From contig CANJCB010000031.1 in assembly GCA_947473305.1 (NCBI GenBank), forward strand, positions 1 to 47,348: a DNA stretch of 47,348 nucleotides, read 5' to 3'. Position 1 is the first letter of the stretch. Each line of letters begins with the position of its first letter. Below are positions 35,654 to 46,077 of the stretch, piece by piece. The notes beneath the pieces are model-generated. The model made no database searches. It was given only the letters and a program-made list of their open reading frames with translations, and was not told where the DNA came from. This stretch comes from Rhodospirillales bacterium. GTDB taxonomy: Bacteria > Pseudomonadota > Alphaproteobacteria > ATCC43930 > CGMCC-115725. A program made the position numbers and the translations under genes.

Positions 35654-36318
35654 GATTTGAGAACGCCAGGGGCGCTCGTCAAGATCGCCTCGATTTGACG
35701 TCCCACTTCTTCGATCGCAGCCATGCCATCAACCTGCCGCAGAATGCCCTTCGCCCTGTAGTAGGGAAGGATCGGGGCGGTCTGGGTATGATAGGCCTGA
35801 AGCCGCTGCGTCACCGTCGCGGCGTTGTCGTCCGCGCGCCGGGTGAACTGGTTGGAGCCGCAGACGTCGCAGACGTCATCGACCTTCGGCTTCTGGTTAC
35901 GGTCGTGGTAACCGGCGCCGCATTTGGCGCAAGTGTAGCGCCCGGTGATGCGGTCCGTGAGGATGGCGTCGTCCACCACCATCTCGATGACATGGGAGAG
36001 CGGCAGCTTTTTTTCACCCAGCATGACGTCGAGCGCCTCTGCCTGGGGAACCGTGCGGGGAAAACCGTCGAGGATGAAACCTGCCCGCGCATCCGGCGCG
36101 CCGATCCGATGAGCGATCAGGCGGATCATGATGGCGTCCGACACGAGCTTGCCCGCGTCCATGATGGCCTGGACCTCTTGGCCGAGATCGCTGCCCGAGG
36201 CCCGTTCGGCCCGCAGCATGTCTCCTGTGGAGAGTTGCACCATACGGCGACTTTTTTCTAGGCGCTGAGCCTGGGTGCCCTTCCCCGCCCCCGGGGGCCC
36301 AAGCAGAATGATGTTCAT
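35650..36318 (-). CDS. adk: Adenylate kinase, zinc-type lid
   Basis: A 222-residue enzyme that interconverts ATP + AMP and 2 ADP. The P-loop is GPPGAGKGT (residues 7-15), the AMP-binding region has GFILDGFPRT and the lid carries Cys130, Cys133, Cys150 and Cys153 (CAKC...CDVC). These are four cysteines suited to structural zinc, unlike the E. coli lid. The ATG overlaps the secY stop (ATGA). Its position between secY and rpsM, where many bacteria have infA or rpmJ, is usual for alphaproteobacteria. Its 3' end overlaps the alpha operon promoter. Confidence 0.97.
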   Translation of the reverse strand: MNIILLGPPGAGKGTQAQRLEKSRRMVQLSTGDMLRAERASGSDLGQEVQAIMDAGKLVSDAIMIRLIAHRIGAPDARAGFILDGFPRTVPQAEALDVMLGEKKLPLSHVIEMVVDDAILTDRITGRYTCAKCGAGYHDRNQKPKVDDVCDVCGSNQFTRRADDNAATVTQRLQAYHTQTAPILPYYRAKGILRQVDGMAAIEEVGRQIEAILTSAPGVLKS

Positions 36319-37655
36319 CCACGTCTCCCACGCAGCCGGGACTTCTTGATCAAGCCTTCGTACTGATGCGCGAGAAGATGCGAATGGATCTGCGCCACGG
36401 TATCCATGGTGACGCTCACGACGATCAACAGGCTCGTGCCGCCGAAATAGAAGGGCACGGAATATTCCGACACGAGGATTTCCGGCAGCACACAAACCAC
36501 CGACAGATAGGCGGCGCCGATCACCGTCAGGCGGGTCAGCACATAGTCCAGATAGTCGGAAGTGTTCTTGCCCGGACGGATGCCAGGGATGAAACCGCCA
36601 TTCTTCCTGAGATTGTCAGCCGTCTCCACAGGGTTGAAGACGATGGCAGTGTAGAAGAAGCAGAAAAAGACGATAAGCGCCACATAGAGCGTCATATAGA
36701 GCGGCTGGCCATGGGCCAGGAACTGCGCGATATCGCCGATGATGCCGCCCTGGTCCGCATTGAAGCTCGCAAGCGTCGCCGGCAGCAGCAGCAGCGAAGA
36801 GGCGAAGATCGGTGGGATCACGCCCGAGGTGTTGAGCTTCAGGGGGAGATGCGATGCCTCGCCCCCGAACATCTTATTGCCGACTTGCCGCTTGGGATAT
36901 TGCACCAGGAGCCGCCGTTGGGCCCGCTCCATGAAGACGATGACGGCGATGACCACCACGGCCATCAGCACGAAGAAGATGATCACCGCGAAAGAGATGC
37001 CGCCCGTGCGGCCCAGCTCGAACAGGCCCGCCAGCGCCGAGGGCAGCCGCGCCACGATACCCGAGAAAATGATCAGCGAAATGCCGTTGCCGACGCCCCG
37101 CGCGGTGATCTGCTCTCCGAGCCACATCAGGAAGACCGTGCCACCGGTCAGGGTGACGACGGTCGAGACACGGAAGAAGAGGCCGGGATCGAGCACCGCC
37201 GTTCCCATGGATCCGCGCATGCCTTCAAGCCCGACGGCGATGCCGTAGGCCTGGACCGCGGCGAGGCCCACGGTGCCGAAGCGCGTATATTGGTTGAGCT
37301 TCTTCCGTCCCGACTCGCCTTCTTTCTTCAAGGCTTCGAGAGTGGGCGACACAGCGGTCAGAAGCTGCACGATGATCGATGCCGAGATATACGGCATGAT
37401 GTTGAGCGCCAGAATCGTCATGCGCCCGAGCGCGCCGCCCGAGAACATGTCGAACATGCCCAGGATGCCGCCGGCGTTCTTGCTGAAGATCTCCTGGAGG
37501 ATCAGGGGATCGATGCCCGGCAACGGGATATAGGTGCCGAGCCGGTAGATGATGAGCGCGCCCAGGGTAAACCACAGACGCTTCTTGAGTTCTGTCGCCT
37601 TGCCGAAGGCGGAGAAATTGATGTTAGCGGCTAGCTGCTCGGCGGCTGACGCCAT
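36315..37655 (-). CDS. secY: Protein translocase subunit SecY
   Basis: A 446-residue, ten-helix channel protein of the SecYEG translocon. Landmarks are TLGALIIYRLGTYIPLPGID at the first helix, the plug-region residues after it, YVLTRLTVIGAAYL, and the C-terminal QYEGLIKKSRLRGR cytoplasmic tail that contacts the ribosome and SecA. ATG 37655 is preferred over the adjoining TTG at 37658; AAGGG lies just upstream. The 92-base gap to rplO holds two stem-loops. Confidence 0.97.
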   Translation of the reverse strand: MASAAEQLAANINFSAFGKATELKKRLWFTLGALIIYRLGTYIPLPGIDPLILQEIFSKNAGGILGMFDMFSGGALGRMTILALNIMPYISASIIVQLLTAVSPTLEALKKEGESGRKKLNQYTRFGTVGLAAVQAYGIAVGLEGMRGSMGTAVLDPGLFFRVSTVVTLTGGTVFLMWLGEQITARGVGNGISLIIFSGIVARLPSALAGLFELGRTGGISFAVIIFFVLMAVVVIAVIVFMERAQRRLLVQYPKRQVGNKMFGGEASHLPLKLNTSGVIPPIFASSLLLLPATLASFNADQGGIIGDIAQFLAHGQPLYMTLYVALIVFFCFFYTAIVFNPVETADNLRKNGGFIPGIRPGKNTSDYLDYVLTRLTVIGAAYLSVVCVLPEILVSEYSVPFYFGGTSLLIVVSVTMDTVAQIHSHLLAHQYEGLIKKSRLRGRRG

Positions 37656-37667
37656 CAAACCCTTCCC

Positions 37668-37725
37668 AGGGGCAGTGGGAACATGCCCCTATTGCCCAAA
37701 AGGCGAAGGCGCGAGATCGCGCCTT
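37668..37725 (-). other. Two tandem stem-loops between rplO and secY
   Basis: AAGGCGCG-AGAT-CGCGCCTT on the plus strand (37706-37725), an 8-bp perfect stem, is followed toward secY by a second stem TGCCCCT/AGGGGCA (37684-37690 with 37668-37674) with a 9-base loop. The second lies within 13 bases of the secY start and may overlap its ribosome-binding site. Neither has a U-run. Confidence 0.65.
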
Positions 37726-37747
37726 GCCAACCTCAAATCCGCCAGCA

Positions 37748-38233
37748 TCAAGCTGCGGCGGCTTCTTCCTTGACCGGCGGAAGAATGACCTTCCCACCCA
37801 GCTTCTCCACCGCTTCGATGGCGGCTTTCGACGCGCCGACGACCTCGATCGTCAGCTTGGTCTTGATCTCGCCCTTGGCCAGGAGCCGCACGCCGTCGCC
37901 GACGCGACGCAGCAAACCCGCGGCGATAAGCGCCGCCGCATCGATCGTGCCTTCCGCCTTGAGACGGCCGGACTCGATGGCAGCCTGAATGCGGCCCAGA
38001 TTCACCACATGGAGATCCTTCTGGAACTCCGTGTTGCGGAAACCGCGCTTCGGCAAGCGACGATGAAGGGGGGTCTGACCACCTTCGAAGCCGTTGATGG
38101 CGACGCCGCTGCGAGCGGTCTGGCCCTTGCCGCCGCGCGCGCTGGTCTTACCCTTGCCGGAGCCGATACCGCGGCCGACGCGCTTGGCCTTGTAATGGGC
38201 GCCCTTGTTGTCTCTGATCTCGTTGAGTTTCAT
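37748..38233 (-). CDS. rplO: 50S ribosomal protein L15
   Basis: A 161-residue protein with the glycine-rich, basic N-terminus that threads into 23S rRNA ([21 protein letters not shown]) and [18 protein letters not shown]. The alanine-rich end (KEEAAAA) is an extension. It starts 27 bases after rpmD. Confidence 0.97.
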   Translation of the reverse strand: MKLNEIRDNKGAHYKAKRVGRGIGSGKGKTSARGGKGQTARSGVAINGFEGGQTPLHRRLPKRGFRNTEFQKDLHVVNLGRIQAAIESGRLKAEGTIDAAALIAAGLLRRVGDGVRLLAKGEIKTKLTIEVVGASKAAIEAVEKLGGKVILPPVKEEAAAA

Positions 38234-38260
38234 CTCACATCATCCCTGGAAGGGCGTCAT

Positions 38261-38476
38261 TCACTCGGCCGGTTCGACCACGACCAGGTGCTTGACCCGG
38301 TCGATCATCCCGCGCACGGCCGGGGTGTCTTCCAGCACCCGGCTGCGCCGGATGCGGTTGAGCCCCAGGCCCTTGAGGGTCGCAAGCTGATAGCCCTGGC
38401 GACCGATCGGGCTGCCGATCTGCGTCACCTTGACCGTCTTGGCCGCGTCCTTCGCGGCTGCCTTCTTCGTCGTCAT
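38261..38476 (-). CDS. rpmD: 50S ribosomal protein L30
   Basis: A 71-residue small protein, ferredoxin-like fold, recognised by [20 protein letters not shown] and [21 protein letters not shown]. The first 13 or so residues (Lys/Ala-rich) are an extra segment. Its ATG overlaps the rpsE stop (ATGA). Confidence 0.96.
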   Translation of the reverse strand: MTTKKAAAKDAAKTVKVTQIGSPIGRQGYQLATLKGLGLNRIRRSRVLEDTPAVRGMIDRVKHLVVVEPAE

Positions 38477-39078
38477 GATGCCGCAGCCTCCGTGGCACCC
38501 GCGCCGTCACGACGGCCGAGAATGTCCCCGACCTTCTTGCCACGCCGCGTCGCGACCGCCCGGGGGCTGACCGCACGCATCAAAGCCTCGAAGGTCGCCT
38601 TGATCATATTGTGGGGGTTGGACGTGCCAACCGACTTCGCCACCACGTCCTGGACACCGAGCGCCTCGAAGATCGCGCGCATCGGGCCACCGGCGATGAT
38701 GCCCGTACCCTGGGGAGCGGCGCGCACCGTCACGCGCCCGGCCCCGAAATGACCGAGCATGTCGTGATGGAGCGTACGGCCTTCGCGCAACGGCACGCGA
38801 ACCATGCCGCGACGCGCCTGTTCCGTCGCCTTACGGATCGCCTCCGGAACTTCACGCGCCTTGCCGGAACCATGACCGACCCGGCCCTTGCCGTCGCCGA
38901 CCACCACCAGAGCTGCGAAACCGAAGCGCCGGCCGCCCTTCACCACTTTGGCGACGCGGTTGATCGAGACGAGCTTCTCGATAAATTCGCTTTCCTCGCG
39001 ATCACCGCCGCGCTGGCGATCGCCGCCTTCGCGTCCGCGCCCGCGCTGATCGCCACCACCACCATGTGTCCGTGCCAT
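38473..39078 (-). CDS. rpsE: 30S ribosomal protein S5
   Basis: A 201-residue protein involved in decoding accuracy and mRNA entry. The core has [37 protein letters not shown] and [18 protein letters not shown]. The N-terminus has a roughly 28-residue Gly/Arg/Asp-rich segment (residues 5-28), longer and more charged than in E. coli, and the C-terminus adds Gly/Ala residues. It overlaps rpmD by ATGA. Confidence 0.97.
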   Translation of the reverse strand: MARTHGGGGDQRGRGREGGDRQRGGDREESEFIEKLVSINRVAKVVKGGRRFGFAALVVVGDGKGRVGHGSGKAREVPEAIRKATEQARRGMVRVPLREGRTLHHDMLGHFGAGRVTVRAAPQGTGIIAGGPMRAIFEALGVQDVVAKSVGTSNPHNMIKATFEALMRAVSPRAVATRRGKKVGDILGRRDGAGATEAAAS

Positions 39079-39090
39079 GAGCCGGCCTTC

Positions 39091-39456
39091 CTAGAAGTTC
39101 AGGCCGCCCTCACGGGCGGCGTCCGCCAGGGCTTTCACCCGGCCGTGGAAAAGATAGGCGCCACGATCGAAGATGACCGCGGAAACGCCGGCCGCCGTGG
39201 CCCGCGTCGCGATCAGCTTGCCAACCAAGGCGGCGGCATCGGTGTCGGCGCCGGTCTTGAGATCGCCCTTGATCTCCTTGTCGAGCGTCGAGGCGGCAGC
39301 CAGGGTCTTGCCCTGGGCATCGTCGATCACCTGAGCATAGATATGCTTGGACGACCGAAAGACGGTAAGGCGCGGCCGACCATTGGCCGCGGCGGTGAGG
39401 CTCGACCGTACGCGGCTCTGCCGACGACCGAAGAGAAACTTGGACTTTGCGCTCAT
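39091..39456 (-). CDS. rplR: 50S ribosomal protein L18
   Basis: A 121-residue 5S rRNA-binding protein. Recognised by [20 protein letters not shown] and the C-terminal [20 protein letters not shown]. It begins 11 bases after rplF; the start ATG gives [17 protein letters not shown]. Confidence 0.97.
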   Translation of the reverse strand: MSAKSKFLFGRRQSRVRSSLTAAANGRPRLTVFRSSKHIYAQVIDDAQGKTLAAASTLDKEIKGDLKTGADTDAAALVGKLIATRATAAGVSAVIFDRGAYLFHGRVKALADAAREGGLNF

Positions 39457-39467
39457 CGTTCTCGCCT

Positions 39468-40001
39468 CTACTTCTTCTTGCCTTCCTTGCGGAGAACCTT
39501 CTCGGTTTCGTACTTGATGCCCTTGCCCTTATAGGGCTCCGGCTTCCGGTACGACCGGATGACCGCGGCGACCTGCCCCACACGCTGCTTGTCGGCACCG
39601 GTGATGCTGATCGAGGTCGGCTTCTCGCAAGTGATTTTGACGTCGTCCGGGATCGGAAACGGCACGTCGTGGCTGTAGCCGAGCTGCAGGTTCAGGATCT
39701 TGCCCTGGACCGCCGCGCGATAACCCACGCCGTTGATTTCCAAATTGACCGTGAAGCCCTTGGAAACCCCGGTCACCATGTTGTTGACCAGGGCGCGCGT
39801 CGTCCCCCACATCATCCGCGAGCGCTTGCTATCGGACGTGGGTTTGACCCAGACCTTGCCGTCTTCGACCGAAGCTTCGACTTCGCTGCTCACCGGAATG
39901 GAAAGCGACCCGAGCTTGCCCTTGGCCGTCAGGATCTGATTGGCGATCTGCACGTCCACACCGGACGGGATCGCCACAGGATTTTTGCCAACTCGCGACA
40001 T
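39468..40001 (-). CDS. rplF: 50S ribosomal protein L6
   Basis: A 177-residue, two-domain protein at the factor-binding site (sarcin-ricin region). It opens [15 protein letters not shown], has the repeat-domain junction [18 protein letters not shown] and ends with the conserved [20 protein letters not shown]. It follows rpsH by eight bases. Confidence 0.98.
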   Translation of the reverse strand: MSRVGKNPVAIPSGVDVQIANQILTAKGKLGSLSIPVSSEVEASVEDGKVWVKPTSDSKRSRMMWGTTRALVNNMVTGVSKGFTVNLEINGVGYRAAVQGKILNLQLGYSHDVPFPIPDDVKITCEKPTSISITGADKQRVGQVAAVIRSYRKPEPYKGKGIKYETEKVLRKEGKKK

Positions 40002-40009
40002 CTCACACC

Positions 40010-40408
40010 TCAGAATACGCGGCAGAGGACTTCGCCGCCGACATTGGCAGCTCGGGCCTCAGCGTCGGACATGACGCCGCGCGGGGTCGACAGGATCGCA
40101 ATGCCAAGGCCGTTATAGACCTTCGGCAGGTCGGCGATTTTGGAATAGACGCGCCGGCCAGGCTTGGAGACACGGGAGATCTCGCGGATCACCGGCTCGC
40201 CATCCATGTATTTGAGCTCGATCTTGAGCTCGTCCACACCCGGACGGACATTGGCCTGACTGTAACCGCGGATGTAGCCCTCGCGCTGAAGCACTTCCAG
40301 CACGTTCGTCCGAATCTTGGACGCGGGGCTATCGACCACCGGCTTCTTCGCCCGCTGTCCATTACGGATGCGGGTTAGCATATCCCCAAGGGGATCGCTC
40401 ATCGACAT
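40010..40408 (-). CDS. rpsH: 30S ribosomal protein S8
   Basis: A 132-residue rRNA-binding protein that organises the central domain of 16S; in E. coli it also represses translation of the spc operon. It has [19 protein letters not shown] and the C-terminal [23 protein letters not shown] 40408 is chosen because GGGGGAG lies just upstream; a second ATG two codons later would give an equivalent protein. The frame open to 40639 overlaps rpsN and is not used. Confidence 0.96.
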   Translation of the reverse strand: MSMSDPLGDMLTRIRNGQRAKKPVVDSPASKIRTNVLEVLQREGYIRGYSQANVRPGVDELKIELKYMDGEPVIREISRVSKPGRRVYSKIADLPKVYNGLGIAILSTPRGVMSDAEARAANVGGEVLCRVF

Positions 40409-40421
40409 TCTCGATCTCCCC

Positions 40422-40727
40422 CTACCAGCTCGACTTGACCATGCCGGGTATCTGACCGGCAGAGGCAAGGTCGCGCAACGCGATGCGCGAGAGCTTAAAT
40501 TTACGATAAACGGCGCGCGGACGACCCGTGAGCTCGCAGCGGCTGCGAATCCGCGTCGCGGATGAATTCCTCGGCAGCTCGGCGAGCTTGAGCGCCGCGG
40601 CGAAACGGTCTTCCTGGTCGGCGTCCCGGTCGGCGACAATCGCCTTCAGCCGGTCACGCTTTACCTTGTACTGCTTCGTCAAAGCCTCGCGCCTGCGATT
40701 CTTTTCGATGGAACTGGTCTTGGCCAT
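40422..40727 (-). CDS. rpsN: 30S ribosomal protein S14 (zinc-free long form)
   Basis: A 101-residue protein of the long, cysteine-poor S14 type: the CxxC pairs of the short zinc form are absent, with one Cys left in [21 protein letters not shown]. It sits in the head near the A site. Order rplE-rpsN-rpsH is as in E. coli. Confidence 0.97.
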   Translation of the reverse strand: MAKTSSIEKNRRREALTKQYKVKRDRLKAIVADRDADQEDRFAAALKLAELPRNSSATRIRSRCELTGRPRAVYRKFKLSRIALRDLASAGQIPGMVKSSW

Positions 40728-40747
40728 GGGGCTTGCCTCGCTGGCGG

Positions 40748-41287
40748 TCAGGTGGCGAACGGCATCTGGAAGCCGGCGAGGAGGGCTTTCGCCTCCGCAT
40801 CCGTCTTCGCCGTCGTGACGATGACGATATCCATGCCGCGCACGGCATCGATCTGGTCGTAGTCGATCTCGGGGAACACGAGCTGTTCCTTCAGGCCCAG
40901 CGCATAGTTGCCGCGACCGTCGAAGCTCTTCGGCGAGACCCCACGGAAGTCGCGCACCCGGGGGAGCGCGATCGTGATGAGCCGGTCGAGGAATTCGAAC
41001 ATGCGCTGGCGGCGCAGGGTCACCTTGCAGCCGATCGGCATATGCTCGCGCAGCTTGAAGGTCGCAATCGACTTCTTCGCCTTGGTCACGATGGGCTTCT
41101 GGCCGGCGATCGCCGTGAGGTTGCCTACGGCCGCGTCGACCTTCTTGCCATCCTGGACGGCTTCGCCGACGCCCATGTTAACGACAATTTTATCGAGTTT
41201 CGGCACCTGCATGGGGTTCGTATACTTGAACTCCTCCATCAGCGCCGGCCGGACGACCTTATCGTAGTGTTCCTGGAGACGTGTCAT
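40748..41287 (-). CDS. rplE: 50S ribosomal protein L5
   Basis: A 179-residue protein that binds 5S rRNA and touches P-site tRNA. Recognised by [58 protein letters not shown] and the [17 protein letters not shown] ending. It begins ten bases after rplX. Confidence 0.98.
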   Translation of the reverse strand: MTRLQEHYDKVVRPALMEEFKYTNPMQVPKLDKIVVNMGVGEAVQDGKKVDAAVGNLTAIAGQKPIVTKAKKSIATFKLREHMPIGCKVTLRRQRMFEFLDRLITIALPRVRDFRGVSPKSFDGRGNYALGLKEQLVFPEIDYDQIDAVRGMDIVIVTTAKTDAEAKALLAGFQMPFAT

Positions 41288-41297
41288 TTCTCGTCAC

Positions 41298-41618
41298 TCA
41301 CGCATCGATGGTTTCGCTAGACCGCTTGGAAACACGGACCTTGCGACCGTCGTCGAGCGTCTTGTAGCCGACGCGAGTCGGCTGGTTGGTCTTGGGATCG
41401 ATATGAGCGACATTCGAGACATGAATCGCCGCTTCCTTCTCCACGATGCCGCCCTGTTCGCTGGGGGTCTGTCGCGTATGGCGCTTGATCATCTGCACGC
41501 CTTGCACGACCACCCGCTGCTCTTCGCGCAGCACGCGTAGCACTTCACCGGACTTGCCCTTGTCGCGGCCGGTAATGACGACCACCTTGTCGCCCTTCTT
41601 GATCTTGAACTTGGCCAT
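41298..41618 (-). CDS. rplX: 50S ribosomal protein L24
   Basis: A 106-residue protein that starts 50S assembly. Contains the KOW motif in [20 protein letters not shown], then [17 protein letters not shown] and the closing [16 protein letters not shown]. It starts two bases after the rplN stop, so translation is probably coupled. Confidence 0.97.
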   Translation of the reverse strand: MAKFKIKKGDKVVVITGRDKGKSGEVLRVLREEQRVVVQGVQMIKRHTRQTPSEQGGIVEKEAAIHVSNVAHIDPKTNQPTRVGYKTLDDGRKVRVSKRSSETIDA

Positions 41619-41620
41619 GG

Positions 41621-41989
41621 CTAGAGCACCTCTGGCGCGAGCGAGACGATCTTCATGAACTTCTTGGCGCGCAGCTCGCGGGTCACTGGCCCGAAGATGC
41701 GCGTCCCGATCGGCTCGCCCTGCTTGTTGATAAGGACCGCCGCGTTGCGGTCAAAGCGGATCGCGCTGCCATCGGGGCGACGGATCGCCGACGCTGTCCG
41801 GACGATCACCGCCTGGTGGACATCGCCCTTCTTCACGCGACCGCGCGGAATCGCTTCCTTGATCGAGACGACGATCACGTCGCCCACGCTTGCGGTCTTG
41901 CGGTGCGAACCGCCCAGCACCTTGATGCACTGGACGCGGCGTGCGCCGCTGTTGTCCGCGACATCGAGGTTGCTCTGCATCTGGATCAT
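41621..41989 (-). CDS. rplN: 50S ribosomal protein L14
   Basis: A 122-residue beta-barrel protein at the subunit interface. It opens [20 protein letters not shown] and has [20 protein letters not shown] and [17 protein letters not shown]. First gene of the classical spc group; no separate promoter is obvious in the 12-base gap from rpsQ. Confidence 0.98.
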   Translation of the reverse strand: MIQMQSNLDVADNSGARRVQCIKVLGGSHRKTASVGDVIVVSIKEAIPRGRVKKGDVHQAVIVRTASAIRRPDGSAIRFDRNAAVLINKQGEPIGTRIFGPVTRELRAKKFMKIVSLAPEVL

Positions 41990-42001
41990 GGCGGGGTTCC
42001 C

Positions 42002-42268
42002 TTACGCGGCGCCAGCGGGCGCGGCGCTCGTCGTTGCGCCCTCAGCCAGCACGACCCAGCGCTTGCGCTTGGAGATCGGACGACTCTCCTCGATACGCAC
42101 CGTGTCACCGGCCTTATGGACGTTGTTCTCATCGTGCGCGGCGTACTTCTTCGACCGCGTGATGAACTTCTTGTAGACGGGGTGCATGACGCGCCGCTCG
42201 ACCCGGACGATTACCGTCTTGTCGCACGCGTCGCTGGTCACCACGCCCTGGAGCACTCGCTTCGGCAT
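42002..42268 (-). CDS. rpsQ: 30S ribosomal protein S17
   Basis: An 88-residue OB-fold rRNA-binding protein. Contains [21 protein letters not shown] and [27 protein letters not shown]-like segments in order. The last residues ([11 protein letters not shown]) are a low-complexity extension. It ends the classical S10 operon. Confidence 0.97.
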   Translation of the reverse strand: MPKRVLQGVVTSDACDKTVIVRVERRVMHPVYKKFITRSKKYAAHDENNVHKAGDTVRIEESRPISKRKRWVVLAEGATTSAAPAGAA

Positions 42269-42283
42269 GTCTCGCTCTCTTCC

Positions 42284-42484
42284 TTAGGACGCCGTCGTCC
42301 GGCGACGCTCGCCGAGGATGGTCTTGATCCGCGCCACGTCGCGACGGACCTGGCGTACCCGGGAGGTGTTTTCAAGCTGGCCGCTGGCCCGCTGGAAGCG
42401 CAGATTGAACGCCTCCTTGCCGAGCTGGTCGACCTGAGCCACCAACTCGTCCGCGGTCTTAGCCCTAACGTCAGCCGCCTTCAT
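42284..42484 (-). CDS. rpmC: 50S ribosomal protein L29
   Basis: A 66-residue two-helix protein at the tunnel exit, near where SRP and trigger factor dock. It matches by [20 protein letters not shown] and [14 protein letters not shown]. Its ATG overlaps the rplP stop (ATGA), so the two are coupled. Confidence 0.96.
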   Translation of the reverse strand: MKAADVRAKTADELVAQVDQLGKEAFNLRFQRASGQLENTSRVRQVRRDVARIKTILGERRRTTAS

Positions 42485-42906
42485 ACCGCCGCCTCCTCAC
42501 CGAGCCGAACCACGAACTTCGTGTCGATCGGCAGTTTCGCCGCTGCGAGCACGAAAGCCTCTTCCGCGATATTGCGGGCGACGCCGTCGAGCTCGAACAT
42601 GATCCGGCCAGGCTTCACCCGGCAGACCCAAAATTCCGGTGACCCCTTGCCCGAGCCCATGCGGACTTCGGCAGGCTTCGTAGATACCGGCACATCCGGG
42701 AAAATCCGGATCCAGACACGGCCCACGCGACGGATGTGACGCGAGATCGCACGGCGAGCCGCTTCGATCTGGCGCGCGGTCAGCCGGCCCGGCTCCACGG
42801 CCTTCAGGCCGTAGGAACCGAAGTTCAGCTGCGTGCCGCCCTTGGCCAAGCCATGGATGCGGCCCTTATGCGCCTTGCGGTACTTGGTGCGCTTCGGACT
42901 AAGCAT
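42481..42906 (-). CDS. rplP: 50S ribosomal protein L16
   Basis: A 141-residue protein near the A site and peptidyl transferase centre. It opens [19 protein letters not shown] and contains [40 protein letters not shown] and [12 protein letters not shown]. The 26-base gap from rpsC is ordinary. Confidence 0.98.
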   Translation of the reverse strand: MLSPKRTKYRKAHKGRIHGLAKGGTQLNFGSYGLKAVEPGRLTARQIEAARRAISRHIRRVGRVWIRIFPDVPVSTKPAEVRMGSGKGSPEFWVCRVKPGRIMFELDGVARNIAEEAFVLAAAKLPIDTKFVVRLGEEAAV

Positions 42907-42932
42907 GGTAGTCGCTGCCTCTCAACAAACCG

Positions 42933-43616
42933 TCATGTGCGGGGTGTCGGCTGCTGCTCCGCGACGCGCTTGTCCTGCGCCATCGGGTCATGAGCCATCA
43001 CTTCGCCGCGGAACACCCAGACTTTCACGCCGCAGGTGCCATAAGTGGTCTTCGCCGTGCCGACGCCGAAATCGACGTCCGCGCGGAGCGTGTGGAGGGG
43101 CACGCGGCCTTCGCGATACCATTCCATACGCGCAATTTCCGCCCCGCCCAGACGGCCGGAGCAATTGATCCGGATGCCCAAAGCGCCGAGCCGCATGGCA
43201 GACTGAACGGCGCGCTTCATCGCACGACGGAAGGCGACGCGGCGTTCGAGCTGCTGGGCGATCCCGTCGGCGATCAGCTTCGCATCGATCTCAGGCTTCC
43301 TGATCTCGAGGATGTTAAGGCTGACCTCGCTGCGGGTCATCTTGGATAGGTCCAAGCGCAGCTTTTCGATGTCCACGCCCTTCTTGCCGATCACCACGCC
43401 CGGACGCGCCGAGTGGATGGTGATCCGCGTCTTCTTGGCGGCGCGTTCGATCACGACGCGGCTCACGCCGGCCTGGTTGAGACGCTTCGTCAGGAAGCCG
43501 CGCAGACGCAGATCCTCATGCAGGAGCGAACCATATTCCTTGCGCGCGAACCAGCGCGAGTCCCAAGTCCGATTGATGCCGAGCCGAAGCCCGATCGGAT
43601 TGACCTTTTGACCCAT
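42933..43616 (-). CDS. rpsC: 30S ribosomal protein S3
   Basis: A 227-residue protein of the mRNA entry channel with helicase activity. It starts [20 protein letters not shown], carries a KH domain ([14 protein letters not shown], near residues 74-87) and the C-terminal domain [20 protein letters not shown]. The start overlaps the last base of the rplV stop (TGATG). Confidence 0.98.
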   Translation of the reverse strand: MGQKVNPIGLRLGINRTWDSRWFARKEYGSLLHEDLRLRGFLTKRLNQAGVSRVVIERAAKKTRITIHSARPGVVIGKKGVDIEKLRLDLSKMTRSEVSLNILEIRKPEIDAKLIADGIAQQLERRVAFRRAMKRAVQSAMRLGALGIRINCSGRLGGAEIARMEWYREGRVPLHTLRADVDFGVGTAKTTYGTCGVKVWVFRGEVMAHDPMAQDKRVAEQQPTPRT

Positions 43617-43999
43617 CAGGCCTTCTCCTCTTCGCGCTCGCGCACTATGACCCTCAGATTGCTGAAATACTTTTCGACACGAGCCGAACGGCCACGGCCG
43701 CGGGCATGGAAACGCTTCATCGCGAAGGCACGGCCCACGGTCGCCTCTTTCACATAGAGACGATCAACATCGAGCTGGTGGTTGTTCTCGGCATTGGCGA
43801 TCGCGGACTGCAGCACCTTCTTCACGTCGCCGGCAATGCGGCGCTTGGAGAAGGTAAGCTCGGCGAGCGCGGTATTGGCGTTCTTGCCGCGAATGAGCTG
43901 GGCCACCAGGTTCAGCTTGCGGGCGCTGATACGTATCGCGGTCTGGCTTGCGACAGCTTCAGTCTCGGCGACCGCGCGGGGCGTTGCGGGCTTGCTCAT
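43616..43999 (-). CDS. rplV: 50S ribosomal protein L22
   Basis: A 127-residue protein lining the exit tunnel. The conserved C-terminal half reads LKFT-like [39 protein letters not shown] and [15 protein letters not shown] start at ATG 43999 ([10 protein letters not shown]), four bases after rpsS; 12 further codons in the open frame lie inside rpsS. The first 25 residues are a Thr/Ala/Glu-rich extension. Confidence 0.96.
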   Translation of the reverse strand: MSKPATPRAVAETEAVASQTAIRISARKLNLVAQLIRGKNANTALAELTFSKRRIAGDVKKVLQSAIANAENNHQLDVDRLYVKEATVGRAFAMKRFHARGRGRSARVEKYFSNLRVIVREREEEKA

Positions 44000-44003
44000 C
44001 TCG

Positions 44004-44282
44004 TCAGCTCCTCTTCGCCTTCTTGTCGGCCGCATGGCCGTAGAAGGTGCGGGTCGGGGCGAACTCGCCGAGCTTATGCCCGACCATGTTCTCGTTCACC
44101 ATCACCGGGATGAACTTATGCCCGTTGTAGACGCCGAAGGTGACGCCAACGAATTGCGGGAAGATGGTAGAGCGACGGGACCATGTCTTAATGATCTCGT
44201 TGCGCCCGGAACCCCGGGTCTTCTCTGCCTTCTTTAAGAGGTAGCCGTCGACGAACGGCCCCTTCCAGACTGAGCGTGCCAC
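44004..44282 (-). CDS. rpsS: 30S ribosomal protein S19
   Basis: A 92-residue head protein that pairs with S13. Contains [39 protein letters not shown] and [19 protein letters not shown]. The start is GTG (44282), with GGAG eight bases upstream. Confidence 0.97.
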   Translation of the reverse strand: MARSVWKGPFVDGYLLKKAEKTRGSGRNEIIKTWSRRSTIFPQFVGVTFGVYNGHKFIPVMVNENMVGHKLGEFAPTRTFYGHAADKKAKRS

Positions 44283-44294
44283 TAGAGGTCTCCG

Positions 44295-45122
44295 TTACTT
44301 TTTGTTGCGCCGACGCACGATGAAGCGGTCGGTCGCCTTGTTGTGCCGGGTCTTCTTGCCCTTGGTGGGCTTGCCCCAAGGGGTGACCGGATGACGGCCG
44401 CCCGAGCTGCGGCCTTCGCCGCCGCCATGGGGATGATCGATCGGGTTCATCGCGACGCCACGAACCGAAGGCTTGCGGCCGAGCCAGCGATTGCGGCCCG
44501 CCTTGCCGATGACGACGTTCTGCTGGTCCGGGTTCGAAACCGCACCCACCGTCGCCATGCAGTCGGCGCGCACCACGCGGACTTCGCCGGAGGAGAGGCG
44601 AAGCATGGCATTGCCCGCATCGCGGCCGACGAGCTGGACATAGGTCCCGGCGGAACGCGCGATCTGGCCGCCCTTGCCGGGCTTCATCTCGACGTTATGG
44701 ATGATCGTGCCGACCGGCATGCTGCGCATGGGCATCGCATTGCCCGGCTTCACGTCGACCTTCTCGCCCGAGACGACCTTGTCGCCCGCCTTCAGACGTT
44801 GCGGCGCCAGGATATAGGCGAGCTCGCCGTCCTCATACTTGACGAGGGCGATGAAGGCGCTGCGGTTCGGATCGTATTCGAGGCGCTGGACCTCGGCGAC
44901 CATGTCGAACTTGCGACGCTTGAAGTCGACCAGGCGATAACGACGCTTATGTCCGCCGCCACGATAGCGGACCGTAATGCGGCCGGTGTTGCTGCGGCCA
45001 CCCTTGGAGCGCAGGCCTTCGGTCAAGGCCTTAACCGGATCGCCCTTCCAGAGTTCGCTGCGATCGACGATGACCAGCTGTCGCTGGCCTGGCGTCGTCG
45101 GCTTGAAGGTTTTCAATGCCAT
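44295..45122 (-). CDS. rplB: 50S ribosomal protein L2
   Basis: A 275-residue protein needed for subunit association and peptidyl transfer. Recognised by [20 protein letters not shown] at the start, RNSGRITV-like [20 protein letters not shown], and [20 protein letters not shown], where the functionally important histidine lies. It starts four bases after rplW. Confidence 0.98.
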   Translation of the reverse strand: MALKTFKPTTPGQRQLVIVDRSELWKGDPVKALTEGLRSKGGRSNTGRITVRYRGGGHKRRYRLVDFKRRKFDMVAEVQRLEYDPNRSAFIALVKYEDGELAYILAPQRLKAGDKVVSGEKVDVKPGNAMPMRSMPVGTIIHNVEMKPGKGGQIARSAGTYVQLVGRDAGNAMLRLSSGEVRVVRADCMATVGAVSNPDQQNVVIGKAGRNRWLGRKPSVRGVAMNPIDHPHGGGEGRSSGGRHPVTPWGKPTKGKKTRHNKATDRFIVRRRNKK

Positions 45123-45126
45123 AGCG

Positions 45127-45459
45127 TCAGATTCCCGTGGTCACGTCGATCTTCGAACCCTCGGCGAGGGTGACGATCGCTTTCTTGCTGTCGGAGCGCT
45201 GGCCCGGACGGCCCTTGAAGCGCTTGGTCTTGCCCTTGGAGCGGATCGTGTTGACCGCCGTGACCTTGACCGAAAAGAGGCCCTCGACCGCCTGCTTCAC
45301 CGAACGCTTGTCGGCGTCCAGCGGAATGCGGAAGGTGACCTGGTTGTGCTCGGACGCCATGGTCGACTTTTCGGTGATCACCGGCGCCAGCAGGACCTTG
45401 TACATCTGCTCGCGGGTGAGCTTCGGCGCCGCCGAAGGAATGACGCGAAACCTGCTCAT
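45127..45459 (-). CDS. rplW: 50S ribosomal protein L23
   Basis: A 110-residue exit-tunnel protein that docks trigger factor and SRP. The core runs from [20 protein letters not shown] through [19 protein letters not shown]. There is an 18-residue N-terminal extension (residues 1-18). The ATG overlaps the rplD stop (ATGA); a later Met at residue 19 (MYKVLLAP) would give a shorter, more E. coli-like protein and is a possible alternative start. Confidence 0.95.
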   Translation of the reverse strand: MSRFRVIPSAAPKLTREQMYKVLLAPVITEKSTMASEHNQVTFRIPLDADKRSVKQAVEGLFSVKVTAVNTIRSKGKTKRFKGRPGQRSDSKKAIVTLAEGSKIDVTTGI

Positions 45460-46076
45460 TTCAGGCGAGCCTCCAGATGCTCGACAGCGGCGCGGGTCAG
45501 GACCAGCGTATCGCGCCGAAGGATGTCATAGACATTGGCCCCCTGCTGCGGCAGCAGGTCGACCTTGGGAATGTTCGACGCGGCGAGGGCGAAGTTCGCG
45601 TCCACCGCCGGGCCGTCGATGATCAGCACCGACTCCCAGCCGAGGCCGGCGAGATGCTTCACCAGAAGCTTGGTCTTCGCCTCGGCGAGCTTCGCATCTT
45701 CGACGATGATCAGCTTGCCTTCGGCCTGCTTGGCCGAGAGCGCGGTCCTGAGACCGAGAGCCCGGACCTTCTTCTGCAGATCGTAGCCATGGTCACGGAC
45801 ATGCGGCCCGAAGATCACAGCCCCGCCGCGGAACTGCGGTGACCGCAGGCTGCCCTGGCGAGCGCGGCCGGTGCCCTTCTGCTTATAGGGTTTCTTGGTC
45901 GTGCCCTGGATTTCCCAGATCTGCTTGGTCTTGTGGTTGCCCGAGCGGCGCTTGGCGAGCTGCCAATTGACCACGCGAGCCAGAATGTCGGCGCGAACCG
46001 GCACACCGAAGACCTCATCGGCAAGCTCGATGCTCCCGACTTCCTTGTTCTCGAGGTTTTTGACCGCGAGCTTCAT
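45456..46076 (-). CDS. rplD: 50S ribosomal protein L4
   Basis: A 206-residue tunnel-constriction protein; in E. coli it also represses its own operon at transcription and translation. Core motifs are [40 protein letters not shown] and [23 protein letters not shown] 46076 is preferred, with AAGGGG seven bases upstream inside the end of rplC; an in-frame ATG five codons earlier overlaps rplC. Confidence 0.97.
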   Translation of the reverse strand: MKLAVKNLENKEVGSIELADEVFGVPVRADILARVVNWQLAKRRSGNHKTKQIWEIQGTTKKPYKQKGTGRARQGSLRSPQFRGGAVIFGPHVRDHGYDLQKKVRALGLRTALSAKQAEGKLIIVEDAKLAEAKTKLLVKHLAGLGWESVLIIDGPAVDANFALAASNIPKVDLLPQQGANVYDILRRDTLVLTRAAVEHLEARLK

Positions 46077-46077
46077 A

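Noticed and set aside
36366-37634. A 422-residue plus-strand frame opposite secY
   Set aside because: His/Asp/Arg-rich antisense frame, the usual shadow of a membrane-protein gene.
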